Source: Hanleya hanleyi (Eukaryota; Mollusca; Polyplacophora; Lepidopleurida; Hanleyidae). Taken from it: a stretch of 64,000 nucleotides of DNA. The notes beneath the pieces are model-generated. The model did no database searches. It was not told where the DNA came from and worked only from the letters and a program-made list of their open reading frames with translations. The stretch spans positions 1 through 64,000 of the forward strand of contig JAVTVY010017201.1 of assembly GCA_036873755.1 (NCBI GenBank), read 5' to 3'. This document shows positions 36,494-47,200 of the stretch, piece by piece (positions within the stretch are counted from its first letter, which is position 1; every line of letters begins with the position of its first letter). The position numbers were made by a program, and so were the translations under genes.

Positions 36494-39400
36494 ATGGATA
36501 ACAATAGTATTCCTCCCGAGGGTGATCCATTCCCGAACCTGATGTTACACCTTCCGTTTTTTAATGAGGGTGATATCCCAACAACAGAACCTGTCCACAA
36601 TAATAATAAATCTATTGATTTTGATGTTTTCGCTAATATGTGTTTCAACCCAATAGAATTAAATGACCACGAACACAATAAAGCATCGACTGATGATAAC
36701 GATTATGAGATATCATATTGGAATAATTTAAATAATCACCAGTCCAATTACTTTACAGAATCATCATTTATGCAGAAATCAAAATCCATTTGTCCTCCCG
36801 ATCAAATATTTTCATTCCTCCACCTAAATGTTAGAAGTCTCACAAAACACTTTTCTGAGATAACCGGTTTCATTCATAACTTGGAACACACATTTGACGC
36901 TCTCGGCTTCTCTGAAAGCTGGCTGAATCCCGCTACAGAATCGCTTTATGATATACCAGGCTACAGACCATTTCACTCATCAAGAAACAAACGACGAGGT
37001 GGGGGACTTGTCCTGTACATAAATGAAAATATTCAATCTTGTATGGTAAGAGACGATCTGTCATTCCTTGACGACGATGGGCAATATGAGTCCCTCTTTG
37101 TTGATATTGAATTCTGCAGTACAAAATACCTAGTTGGTATATTCTATCGCCCTCCCGGGAAAAATTTAAACAACTTCAATACTTCTTTATTATCAATTTT
37201 GCAAACTATTCAATCGGAAAAGAAAAAATGCGTTTTGATGGGCGATTATAACATCGACCTTTTTAAAACTGAACACCATGGTCCATCAAAGGATTTTCTA
37301 GAAATCATGAAATCTCACCACTTTTTCCCACAAATTACAAAACCGACAAGAGTCACTTCCCGTACAGCTACACTAATAGATAACTTTTTCATTAACTTTC
37401 ATGAGGATAATCTTCTATCTGGAATATTCCTGACCGATATTACAGACCACTTTCCTATCTTCCATATCTTAACATCCGAATCAAAATGTAAAGAGCTGCG
37501 ACATCAAACATCTTACCGCAGAATTACTGCTGACAATAAGGATCGATTTATGCAAGTCATAAGTGAAACTGACTGGAAGTTTGTGAGTCAAGAAAACGAC
37601 ACTAATGCTGCATTAACAATATTTCTTGAAAAATTCGGAGATGCCTACGATGAATGTTTTCCCGTCGTTAATTCTGAGCCTTTAAAACAAAAAATAATAC
37701 AACCCTGGATTACTTTTGGTATTCTAAAATCTATTCATGAAAAGAATCGCTTGTATGATTTACAACTCCGCAGTGGCGAGGAATGCCATCGTAAACAATA
37801 CAGAATATATAGAAACAAACTCAATAATACATTACGTCATTCTAAGAAATCCTACTTTGAAAACAAATTTAATGAACACCACCTAAACATCAAAAACACA
37901 TGGAAAACACTGAACCAATTGCTTAATCGTAAGAAAACATCACTTCTGCCCAGCTCATTCAAAATAGATGGAACTGAAACCTCTGACTCCTCTGTAATTT
38001 CCCAGAAATTTAATGAACATTTCAGCACCGTAGCATCTAAACTAGATGCAAAAATTCCCAATACCGGGTCTAATTTTATGGACTACCTGGATACCCCCGT
38101 TCCAAACGATTTTCAATTTACCACCGTAACGCCTAATGATATAAAATCTACTATTGTGAACCTGAAATCGGCAGCACCGGGACTAGATGGTATTAGCATG
38201 TCTATAGTCAAACTTGTCTCAGAATATATTTCTGTTCCTTTATGTCACATAATGAATTCATCCTTTAGCTCTGGTGTTGTCCCAGACGCTTTCAAATCTG
38301 CTAAAATCACTCCTGTCCACAAAACGGGTGATAGTAAGGCACTAGAAAACTACAGACCAATTTCAGTCCTGCCCTGCTTTAGCAAAATCCTTGAAAAACT
38401 TGCAGCTAATATGATAACTAATTTTCTAGAAATCAATCAGATCATCTGCCCAAACCAATATGGTTTTCGGTCTAATCACTCAACTTCCCTGGCAGCTTGC
38501 TATTTATATGATAAATTAATAACGGCCAAAGAAGCAAAACAAAACAGCATTATTACGTTCTTAGACCTCTCCAAAGCCTTTGACACGGTCAATCATAATA
38601 TATTATTAAGTAAACTTATTCACTATGGATTCAGAAATTTGTCAAACCACTGGCTTGAAAGTTACTTAACAAACAGAATGCAAAGTGTCTCTTTTAACGG
38701 TACCTTATCACTCCCTGAGAACATTACATGTGGTGTGCCACAGGGATCTATTCTAGGGCCAATTTTATTCCTTATCTACATTAATGATATATCTAATGTG
38801 TCCAACTTGCTACATACTATACTTTTTGCGGATGATACTAGTCTTGTCTACTCCACCGAAAATATTGTTGATGCTATTAATATAATGATGTCTGAACTTG
38901 ATAAAATATACACTTGGCTTTCATCAAACCGCCTGTCGTTAAATATCAAGAAAACGAAATGTATGGTTATTAAACTAAATAACAAACCCTTACCCGTTTA
39001 TGCCCCACCGTTGCTCATCTCTGGAATTGAAATCGAAATTGTCAATGAATTTAAATTTCTCGGTATTGTTTTTAATGATAAACTGAACTGGACGTCCCAT
39101 ATTGATTATATTTGCAAGAAAGTATCTCGTAATATAGGAATCATTAATCATATTAAACATTCCCTTAATAAGAAAACACTATATGTACTCTACTATTCCA
39201 TGATTTATCCATACTTGTCCTACGGAAATATCTTATGGGGAAACACCTATGTTACTCATCTAAATCCATTGTTCTTACTACAGAAAAGAGTTATAAGGGT
39301 GATAACTTTATCGAAAAAACTAGACCATACACAACCTCTATTCGTAGCTTTAAAGATTCTGACACTGTATAACTTGAATCTCTATCTCTCACTGAATCTT

Positions 39401-39673
39401 GTACACAATTTCATTTACCATACTAACAAACTACCTTTTCACTTTCAAACATATTACATTAGACAATCAGACATGCATCAACATAATACTAGAAGCCAAG
39501 ATACAAATCTGTACCGGCCATTTTATCGCTCAAACTTGTCTTATCACTCTATCAAAACATCAGGACCTCGGGAATGGAACAATCTGCCCTCGACGATAAA
39601 ACATTTGAATTCATCATCTCTTTTTAAATCAAAGCTGAAAGCATATTTAATTGAACGTAGCCGCCATAATTAA
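36494..39673 (+). CDS. LINE endonuclease-reverse transcriptase, intact
   Basis: 1059 codons from ATG 36494; an in-frame GTG six bases earlier is not needed. Residues ~95-330 form an APE-like endonuclease: HLNVRSL, GFSESWLNP, GGGLVLYINE, VGIFYRPPG, MGDYNIDL and TDHFPI. Residues ~550-830 form the RT: APGLDGISM, ENYRPISVLPCFSKILEKL, QYGFRSNHST, FLDLSKAFDTVNH, GVPQGSILGPILFLIY and the active site LFADDTSLVY. The C-terminal third has LQKRVIRVITL and a PREWNNLP motif typical of Jockey/CR1-group elements. It would nick DNA and reverse-transcribe its own RNA at the target. No interruption is visible. The exact clade is not resolved. Confidence 0.93.
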   Translation: MDNNSIPPEGDPFPNLMLHLPFFNEGDIPTTEPVHNNNKSIDFDVFANMCFNPIELNDHEHNKASTDDNDYEISYWNNLNNHQSNYFTESSFMQKSKSICPPDQIFSFLHLNVRSLTKHFSEITGFIHNLEHTFDALGFSESWLNPATESLYDIPGYRPFHSSRNKRRGGGLVLYINENIQSCMVRDDLSFLDDDGQYESLFVDIEFCSTKYLVGIFYRPPGKNLNNFNTSLLSILQTIQSEKKKCVLMGDYNIDLFKTEHHGPSKDFLEIMKSHHFFPQITKPTRVTSRTATLIDNFFINFHEDNLLSGIFLTDITDHFPIFHILTSESKCKELRHQTSYRRITADNKDRFMQVISETDWKFVSQENDTNAALTIFLEKFGDAYDECFPVVNSEPLKQKIIQPWITFGILKSIHEKNRLYDLQLRSGEECHRKQYRIYRNKLNNTLRHSKKSYFENKFNEHHLNIKNTWKTLNQLLNRKKTSLLPSSFKIDGTETSDSSVISQKFNEHFSTVASKLDAKIPNTGSNFMDYLDTPVPNDFQFTTVTPNDIKSTIVNLKSAAPGLDGISMSIVKLVSEYISVPLCHIMNSSFSSGVVPDAFKSAKITPVHKTGDSKALENYRPISVLPCFSKILEKLAANMITNFLEINQIICPNQYGFRSNHSTSLAACYLYDKLITAKEAKQNSIITFLDLSKAFDTVNHNILLSKLIHYGFRNLSNHWLESYLTNRMQSVSFNGTLSLPENITCGVPQGSILGPILFLIYINDISNVSNLLHTILFADDTSLVYSTENIVDAINIMMSELDKIYTWLSSNRLSLNIKKTKCMVIKLNNKPLPVYAPPLLISGIEIEIVNEFKFLGIVFNDKLNWTSHIDYICKKVSRNIGIINHIKHSLNKKTLYVLYYSMIYPYLSYGNILWGNTYVTHLNPLFLLQKRVIRVITLSKKLDHTQPLFVALKILTLYNLNLYLSLNLVHNFIYHTNKLPFHFQTYYIRQSDMHQHNTRSQDTNLYRPFYRSNLSYHSIKTSGPREWNNLPSTIKHLNSSSLFKSKLKAYLIERSRHN

Positions 39674-39926
39674 AAATTCTGCCAGTGTGCATTTGGTCAG
39701 TCACTCATTTATCACATATCACCTGCCACAAGTAGCTTAATGAAATATTATCATTTATTTATATAGGGATAGAACAAGCCCCATGGGGTTTTATTCCCGC
39801 CGATGACTTACTAGTTGTTATACGAAGTAATTCATAGAATATGATTATATTCCACAACTAGGCTCTTCAATATTTCTGTACTGTATACTTGGTGAATCTA
39901 ATAAAATAAAAAAAAAAAAAAAAAAT
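39674..39926 (+). other. LINE 3' UTR and poly-A tail
   Basis: About 230 bp of non-coding sequence ending aatctaataaaat followed by ~20 A, then satellite. Confidence 0.85.
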
Positions 39927-42320
39927 AACCTACACTAAATGTTATGATATTGAGTGGTTAGTACGTGAACTAACCTATCCTATATATTATGATATAGAGG
40001 GATTAGTACGTGAACTTACCTACCCTATATATTATGATATAGCAAGACCAGTACGTGAAATTACCTACACGATATATTATGATATAGAGAAACCAGTATA
40101 CGTGAACTTACCTACCCTATATATTATGATATAGAGAGATTAGTACGTGAACTTACCTATACTATATATTATGATATAGAGAGACCAGTACGTGAACTTA
40201 CCTACGCTATGTATTATGATATAGAGAGGGCAGTAAGCGAGCTTACCTACCCTAAATACTATGATATAGAGAGAGCAATACGTGAACTTACCTATACTAT
40301 ATATTATGATATAGAGAGGGCAGTACGTGAACTTAACTATACAATATATTATGATATAGAGAGGGCAGTACGTGAACTTACCTATACTATATATTATGAT
40401 ATAGAGAGGGCAGTACGTGAACTTACCTATACTATATATTATGATATAAAGAGGGCAGGACGTGAACTTACCTATACTATACATTATGATATAGAGAGAC
40501 CAGTACGTGAACTTACCTATACTATATATTATGATATAGAGAGAGCAGTATGTGAACTTACCTATACTATATATTATGATATAGAGAGACCACACGTGAA
40601 CTTACCATACTATACATTATGATATAGAGAGGGCAGTACGTGAACTTACCTATACTATATATTATGATATAGAGAGAGCAGGACGTGAACTTACCTATAC
40701 TATATATTGTGATATAGAGAGAGCAGGACGTGAACTTACCTATACTATATATATTATGATATAGAGAGAGCAGTGTGTGAACTTACCTATTCTATATATT
40801 ATGATATAGAGAGACCACACGTGAACTTACCATACTATATATTATGATATAGAGAGGGCAGTACGTGAACTTACCTATACTATATATTATGATATAGAGA
40901 GACCAGTACGTGAACTTACCATACTATATATATTATGATATAGAGATGGCAGTGCGGGAACTTACCTATACTAAATATTATGATATAGAGAGAGCAGTAT
41001 GTGAACTTAACTATACTATATATTATGATATAGAGAGACCAGTACGTGAACTTACCTATACTATATATTATGATATAGAGAGACCAGTAAGCAAACTTAC
41101 CTACGCTATATATTATGATATAGAGAGGTCAGTAAGTGAACTTACCTACCCTATATACTATGATATAGAGAGAGCAGTACGTGAACTTACCTATACTATA
41201 TATTATGACATAGAGAGAGCAGTAAGTGAACTTACCTATACTATATATTATGATATAGAGAGAGCAGTAAGTGAACTTACCTTTGCTATGTATTATGATA
41301 TAGAGAGGGCAGTAATTGAACTTACCTACCCTATATACTATGATATAGAGAGAGTAATACGTGAACTTACCTACCCTATATATTATGATATAAAGAGGCC
41401 AGTACGTGAACTTACCTACCCTATATATTATGATATAAAGAGACCAGTACGTGAACTTACCTATACTATATATTATGATATAGAGAGGGCAGTACGTGAA
41501 CTTACCTATACTATATATTATGATATAGAGAGGGCAGTACGTGAACTTACCTATACTATATATTATGATATAGAGAGAGCAGTACGTGAACTTACCTATA
41601 CTATATATATATATATTCTGATATAGAGAGACCAGTACGTGAACTTACCTACGCTATGTATAATGATATAGAGAGGGCAGTAAGTGAACTTACCTACCCT
41701 ATATACTATGATATAGAGAGAGCAATACGTGAACTTACCTACCCTATATATTATGATATAAAGAGACCAGTACGTGAACTTACCTATACTATATATTATG
41801 ATATAGAGAGAGCCGTACGTGAACTTACCTACACCATATATTATGATATAGTGGGACCAGTACGTGAACTTACCTATACTATATATTATGATATAGAGAG
41901 AGCAGTACGTGATATAGTGGGACCAGTACGTGAACTTACCTACCCTATATATTATGACATAGAGAGACTGGTACGTGAACTTACCTACCTGATAAATTAT
42001 GATATAGAGATACCAGTATGTGAACTTCCTACCCATATATTATGATCTAGAGATACCAATACGTGAACTTACCTACGCTATGTATTATGACATAGAGAGA
42101 CCAGTAAGTGAACTTACCTACGCTATGTATTATGATATAGAGAGACCAGTAAGTGAACTTACCTACGCTATGTATTATGATATAGAGAGAGCAGTACGTG
42201 AACTTACCTACTCTATATATTATGATATAGAGAGACCAGTACGTGAACTTACGTACGTATATGATGATATAGAGAAGGCAGTACGTGAACTTACCTATAC
42301 TATATATTATGATATATTTT
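39927..42320. repeat. 45-bp satellite, right block (about 53 units)
   Basis: Continuation of the array. Units here favour agagagggcagtacgtgaac and cctatactatatatt, so a local sub-family has spread in this block. Long two-strand frames are again repeat by-products. Confidence 0.95.
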
Positions 42321-43505
42321 TAATAATAATAAAAATAAAACTAGAGCTGCGAGCAGCTATGGGTCGGCTTCCGAAATTACGCATGCTAGATGATCTGGAC
42401 TACTAAATGTAAGTCAATATACTGTTAGCATTCTATCCACTGCGCATTGCGACACATGGTCAATAGGGCTCGAAATGCTCTTTTACACTACCAAATTCGA
42501 GTCCAGATACTGTTACTATGCTATACTCTGCGCATTGCGCCGCAAGGTCAATAGGGCCCGAAAAACGCTTTTATTCTACTAAATGTGAGTGAATATACTG
42601 TTACTTTTTTATCCTCTGCGTGTTGCACCGCAAGGTCAATAGGGCTTGAAATCCACTTTTATACTACTAACTGTGAGTGAATATACTGTTACTTTTCTAT
42701 CCTCTGCACGTTGCGCCGCAAGGTCAATAGGGCTCGAAATGCGCTTTTATACTACTAAATATGAGTCAATCTACTGTCACTATACTAGCCTCTGCGCATT
42801 GCGCTACAAGGCCATAGGGCTCGGAATGCGCTTTTTATCTACTAAATGTGAGAGAAGATACTGTTACTTTTCTATCCTCTGCGCGTTGCGCTAAAGGTCA
42901 ATAGGGCTCGAAATGCGCTTTTACACTACTAAATCTTAGTCAATATACTGCTACTTTTCTATCCTCTGCGTGTTGCACCGCAAGGCCAATGGGGCTCGAA
43001 ATCCGCTTTTATACTACTAACTGTGAGTGAATATACTGTTACTTTTCTATCCTCTGCACGTTGCGCCGCAAGGTCACTAGGGCTCGAAATGCGCTTTTAT
43101 ACTACTAAATCTGAGTCAATATACTGTTACTTTTCTATCCTTTGCGCGTTGCGCTATAAGGTCAATAGTGCTCCAAATGCACTTTTATACTACTAAATGT
43201 GAGTCAATATACAGTCACTATATCATCCTCTGCGCATTGCGCTACAAAGCCAATAGGGCTCGAAATGCGCTTATATACTACTAACTTTGAGTGAATATAT
43301 ACTGTTACTTTTCTATCCTCTGTGCGTTGCACTATAAGGTCAATACGGATCGAAATATGCTTTTATACTACTAAATCTGAGTCAATATACTGTTACTTTA
43401 CTATCTGCGCGTTGCGCTATAAGGTCAATAGGGCTCGAGATGAGCTTTTATACTACTCAATGTGAGTCAATATACTGTTACTATACTATCGTCTGCGCAT
43501 TGCAC
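42321..43505. repeat. 88-bp satellite, about 12 units
   Basis: Begins after an aat/aaa-rich junction with a small hairpin (agctgcgagcagct). Units contain ctctgcgcgttgcgccgcaa, ggtcaatagggctcgaaatg and cttttatactactaaatgtg, then tatactgttacttttctatc. Period about 85-92 bp. Confidence 0.9.
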
Positions 43506-44353
43506 CTATCGCAGCATAAAAATCTGTATCTATCAGGGTTTGAGAGAGTAGGCCCTTGCAAAATTGGTAAACTTCTCCACAAAATTCAAGATCTGCAACG
43601 AAACTGTCGAAAATGCAATGTCAAAGATGCGTAGTTTGTTTGTTCGTTGAAAGACGCAGATGTACATAGTAAATGCACTGCAATCATGCATTCTTTAACA
43701 AAGGAGTATTTCTCGGTACCGATGTTGTGAAATAATTATATATGGATGTGTGCAGTGTTATTGCGTAATCTGGCAGAATATTGCAAAATGTTACATGAAG
43801 TAATCCTGTCAGGCTGGAAATCCCCTAAATATTAATAAATCCAAATAGTGCAACATATCCTGGTATTCCCGATATGTCAGTAGCCTAGAAATTTGTACCT
43901 ATCAGGGTTCAAGAAAATAAGTCCTTGCAGTCAGAGATATCAGTATGCGGATTTCAAACAACTGCGGGGAATAACTGAGACTGAATAAAACGTCATTCAG
44001 CGAATCTTGAATCGGGCGATTCGGCAGTTACGTGCAAATTAGCCAAATTTGTTAACAATCACGTTACTCAGTTACATATTCTATCTTCCTCTCTTCTATC
44101 CCGTATTCAAATTACTTGGAATAGGTCGAAAAGATAAAGTGTGCTATTATACCGTGTGTCTTTTTTTCTTTGCTCGTTGTACATATATATCTACATATGC
44201 ATTCGTACTTGGGTATCGACCACCCGTACAGGAACGTTTCTTTGAAATTCCTTTGTTTAATATCTCACGATTGAGTGTCGCCGCGACAGAGGATATACAT
44301 TGTCTTCTGAATTTTTTTGGAAGCCTAATAATAATAATAATTGGAACTGCGAG
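43506..44353. other. Flank left of Polinton B1
   Basis: Contains two diverged direct repeats (tatcagggtttgagagagta at 43532 and tatcagggttcaagaaaata at 43901). The frame at 44049-44462 shows no motif and crosses into the TIR, so I do not call it. Confidence 0.5.
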
Positions 44354-45422
44354 AGTAGTAGGTAGCATGGATCTGTTCGATGTAGCTCTCAACTGCGCAT
44401 GCGCAGAATTTATTTTGGGGGCGTGGCTATGTGTGTGCGCATGCGTGAGTCTATGCAAATGAGTTTTATGCAAATGAGGTCATTGGGTTCATTGGGTATA
44501 TTCAAGATGGCGGCTTGTTTTTGTATGGTGGGGGTGGTCGGATTCAAGATGGCGGCTTGTTTTTGTAGGTTAGGGGTGGTCGGATTCAAGATGGCGGCTT
44601 GTTTTTGTATGTTAGGGGTGGTCGTATTCAAGATGGCGGCTTGTTTTTGTAGGTTAGGGGTGGTCGTATTCAAGATGGCGGCTTGTTTGTGTGTGTTATG
44701 GGTTTTCCCCAGCCCTCATTTGCATATGTTCAAGATGGCGGCTTGTGTTTGTAGGGTGGGGGTGGTCGTTTTCAAGATGGCGGCTTGTTTTTGTAGGTTA
44801 GGGGTGGTCGTATTCAAGATGGCGGCTTGTTTTTGTAGGGTAGGGGTGGTCGGTTTCAAGATGGCGGCTTGTTTGTGTGTGTTATGGGTTTTCCCCAGTC
44901 CTCCTCATTTGCATATGTCGGTTTCAAGATGGCGGCTTGTTTTTGTAGGTTAGGGGTGGTCGTATTCAAGATGGCGGCTTGTTTGTGTGTGTTAGTGCAT
45001 GGTGGGTTCAAAATGGCGGCCAGTTTTTGTGTCGTGTGGTGGTGTCAGTCAGTGCATGGTGGGTTCAAAATGGCGGCCAGATTTTGTGTCCTTTTTGGTG
45101 TGGGTTCAAAATGGCGGCCAGTTTTTGTGTCGTGTGTGGTAGGAGGTGTGACCCAGATGGTGTGGGTACAAGATGGCGGCCAGTTTTTGTGTCGTGTGGT
45201 GGTGTCAGTCAATTCAATCTGACTTACCTGACTTGTCTGCTTGCCTGCCTGCCTCCCTGCCTGCCTGCCTGCCTGCCTGCCTGCATCCCTGCCTTGCTTG
45301 CCTGCCTGCATTCTGCCTGTATGGAATGCATGTACTGACTTGGTTCTGGTTTTTTTCCATCACGGTTGTGCGCAGGTGTATGACGTCACTTCCGGTCTGC
45401 GTGAATCGGGCGTGACCTGGCA
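44354..45422 (+). repeat. Left TIR of B1
   Basis: Outer part: AGTAGTA end, perfect TGCGCATGCGCA (44394-44405), two ATGCAAAT octamers (44453-44460, 44468-44475). Middle: a minisatellite with CAAGATGGCGGC cores. Inner part: a CCTG microsatellite (45235-45312) and ttccatcacggttgtgcgca followed by TGACGTCACTTCCGG (45381-45395), which is inverted at 57028-57103. The internal order mirrors element A's right end. Confidence 0.8.
44500..45205. repeat. ~42-bp minisatellite with CAAGATGGCGGC core (B1 left TIR)
   Basis: About a dozen units of ttcaagatggcggcttgttt plus tgtaggttaggggtggtcg, changing inward to caaaatggcggccagttttt units with gtgtcgtgtggtggtgtcag. Two units carry atttgcatatg (octamer-like). 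Frames through it (184 codons) are repeat by-products. Confidence 0.9.
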
Positions 45423-45499
45423 CTATGGGATGCACAAAATAAATTCCCCGTTATTCGGGGTTATGTCTCGGTTCAAAAAATAAGAGTCTGTTATCGCGC

Positions 45500-45900
45500 A
45501 GACTTGTGTATTAATTAATTAATTAATTAATCGGGGCAAAAAGAAAAAAATCCTCTGTTTTATGAGAGAGATTTGTCCTGACAAGGACATTTGATATAGG
45601 ACAGGGATTGTTTTTTTATGTAGTTTGCTAATAAAAAATTAAAAGGAAATGTAGGACATCTGTGCTTTTTTTTGAAATTCATGTGCTAGTTATGAAGTTA
45701 CCTCTCTCGGAAGGAATTTGTTTGCTCTGAAAAGAGCATTTATTATTTTTACGTGTTTTTATTCACGTGCTCTGAAAAGAGCATTTATTATTTTTACGTG
45801 TTTTTATTCACGTGCTCTGAAAAGAGCATTTATTATTTGATATGGTGTTTTTATTCACCAGGGCAGTTTTCCTGTCTACTGCCCCGTAATCACATCTCTG
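45500..45900 (-). terminator. Tandem stem-loop 3'-end module, downstream of the 45910-46290 gene
   Basis: Read on the minus strand. TGCTCT-TTTC-AGAGCA stem-loops (6-bp stem, 4-base loop) stand at 45723-45738, 45768-45783 and 45813-45828, exactly 45 bp apart. Between them are CGTG-AATAAAAA-CACG hairpins that place the poly-A signal AATAAA in the loop; the one nearest the gene has changed to GGTG..CACC, a compensated pair. A related TGTCCT-TGTC-AGGACA lies at 45574-45589, and GGGCAGT..ACTGCCC at 45861-45884. Position and strand fit a 3'-end-forming region. An AATT microsatellite (45512-45532) lies beyond it. Confidence 0.6.
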
Positions 45901-45909
45901 GGGAGTAGC

Positions 45910-46290
45910 CTACTTCCCCATCTTACTGATTGAAAAGTATTGGTACGGGTTGTGAGCCCGCACCACGGCCATGTTGTCGTCTTCCTCATCCCGGGCCGCT
46001 GTTGTCCCCGCAACAGGGTAGGGGATTCCGTTCAAGTATATCCTGTCGGCGTGATGAGGGGGGGAGGGTGCTTCCTCATCCCGGGCCGCTGTTGTCGCCG
46101 GAACAGGGTAGGGTATTCCGTCGAAATATATCCTGTCGGCGTGATGAGGGGGGGAGGGTGCTTCCTCATCCCGGGGCGCTGTTGTAGTGGGTGGCTGAAA
46201 ATATAGTCGTTCTCCCCGTACATTTTCAAACACAGCACCCCGGGATGGCTCGGGTGATGTTATTGCTGCCTGTTTCATTGCTCTCTTCAT
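45910..46290 (-). CDS. Repeat-containing disordered protein of B1
   Basis: 126 codons from ATG 46290. An in-frame ATG at 46380 exists, but a TATA box lies inside that extension (46337-46347), so the downstream start is preferred. The N-terminus is basic (MKRAMKQAA). Then come three imperfect ~30-residue repeats centred on RIYFDGIPYP and TTAARDEEAPSPPHHA, encoded by ~90-bp DNA repeats. The tail is acidic (RDEEDD) and ends VRAHNPYQYFSISKMGK. The protein is Pro/Glu/His-rich and probably unfolded. No family is recognised. It is the last minus-strand gene and is followed by the stem-loop module. Confidence 0.5.
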   Translation of the reverse strand: MKRAMKQAAITSPEPSRGAVFENVRGERLYFQPPTTTAPRDEEAPSPPHHADRIYFDGIPYPVPATTAARDEEAPSPPHHADRIYLNGIPYPVAGTTAARDEEDDNMAVVRAHNPYQYFSISKMGK

Positions 46291-46336
46291 TCTTCTTGTC
46301 AAAATTTTTTGTGGTAAGCCGATTCCAGAGGGGACC

Positions 46337-46347
46337 CTATATATATG
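46337..46347 (-). promoter_or_regulatory. TATA box for the 46290 gene
   Basis: Minus-strand catatatataggg, about 50 bp upstream of ATG 46290, the spacing seen for other B1 genes. Confidence 0.5.
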
Positions 46348-46380
46348 CACTTCGCGCGGACGTCGGCGACAGCGGTTCAT

Positions 46381-47155
46381 TCTGTAGCTTGAAAAAAATT
46401 TGCTGTGTGTTTCTTTCTGAATTATAAACGGGTGTCATTTTCCAATCAGGGTGAGCCCCCGTAGAATTTTTAGTTCCAATTCATCTTAGATAAATCAGGC
46501 ACTCATATTAAAAATTTCAGCCGTCTAGCCCTTCACTACACCATGATTTTTAATGTTTTAGCGGGTTTTCGAGCCGTAAATCTTCGAATACGGAAATACG
46601 GAAAACCCCGACCCTTAAAAATAAATTAATTTTCTGGATTAAAAATAGTGGGAGTCTATCACTTATCACTCGATACGCATGCCCTGAAAATTCCAGCCCG
46701 TTTCGTTCATGAGAACTGTAGAAAAATCAAGAAAACAGTGCCTTCATTTACGGAAAGAACGCACATTTCTACGCAGTTACCGCTTAAATTTTGATGTCAT
46801 TGCCCGGATATTCACCTCGTTCAAACCACAGCGCCATCTATACGCTTTGGTGCAAGGGAGACAACTCTGATGCTCAATAATGGATTCCGCTTAAAATAGG
46901 CCGGCCGGGTATTCTGTGAATAACCAATACATCGGGGTTTAGCTCTCTCACAGCCTATGGATTGTTCTGATAATTATTTAGGACTTGATATTCTAGTCTA
47001 GCCATGCACTAATTTTATTTTTTATCCTCGTATGAGTCCAGACTATTAATTGATGCACTCGGGAAGCGTCTATTAAAATAATTGCAGTGTTAAATTAATT
47101 TCCCAGGGTATGCGTATTTTTTTATTTTACAATGAAAAATTAGCCAGAATCGATC
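46381..47155. other. AT-rich non-coding stretch inside B1
   Basis: No frame or motif of interest; it does not match the equivalent part of B2 (60900-62418). It could be host DNA inserted in, or captured by, the element. Confidence 0.4.
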
Positions 47156-47165
47156 TATATATAAA
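47156..47165 (+). promoter_or_regulatory. TATA box for the plus-strand PC4-like gene
   Basis: ctatatataaat, 36 bp upstream of ATG 47201. Confidence 0.6.
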
Positions 47166-47200
47166 TTTTTGTCGGACTCGTATTTTTGTCATTTCTCATT

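Larger units (their letters stand above)
34215..39926 (+). mobile_element. Non-LTR retrotransposon (LINE) inside the 45-bp satellite
   Basis: It interrupts the satellite cleanly: satellite up to about 34208 and again from 39929. It has a ~2.2-kb 5' region, one long ORF (36494-39673), a short 3' region and a poly-A tail (39904-39924). I see no clear target-site duplication; a few satellite bases (gtgaac) seem to be missing at the junction. The intact ORF suggests a fairly recent insertion. Confidence 0.9.

Noticed and set aside
29106..42320. Possible CRISPR-like array
   Set aside because: Units are contiguous with no unique spacers, the genome is eukaryotic and there are no cas genes.
44049..44462. 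137-codon frame left of B1
   Set aside because: Low-complexity hydrophobic translation crossing the TIR border, with no homology pattern.
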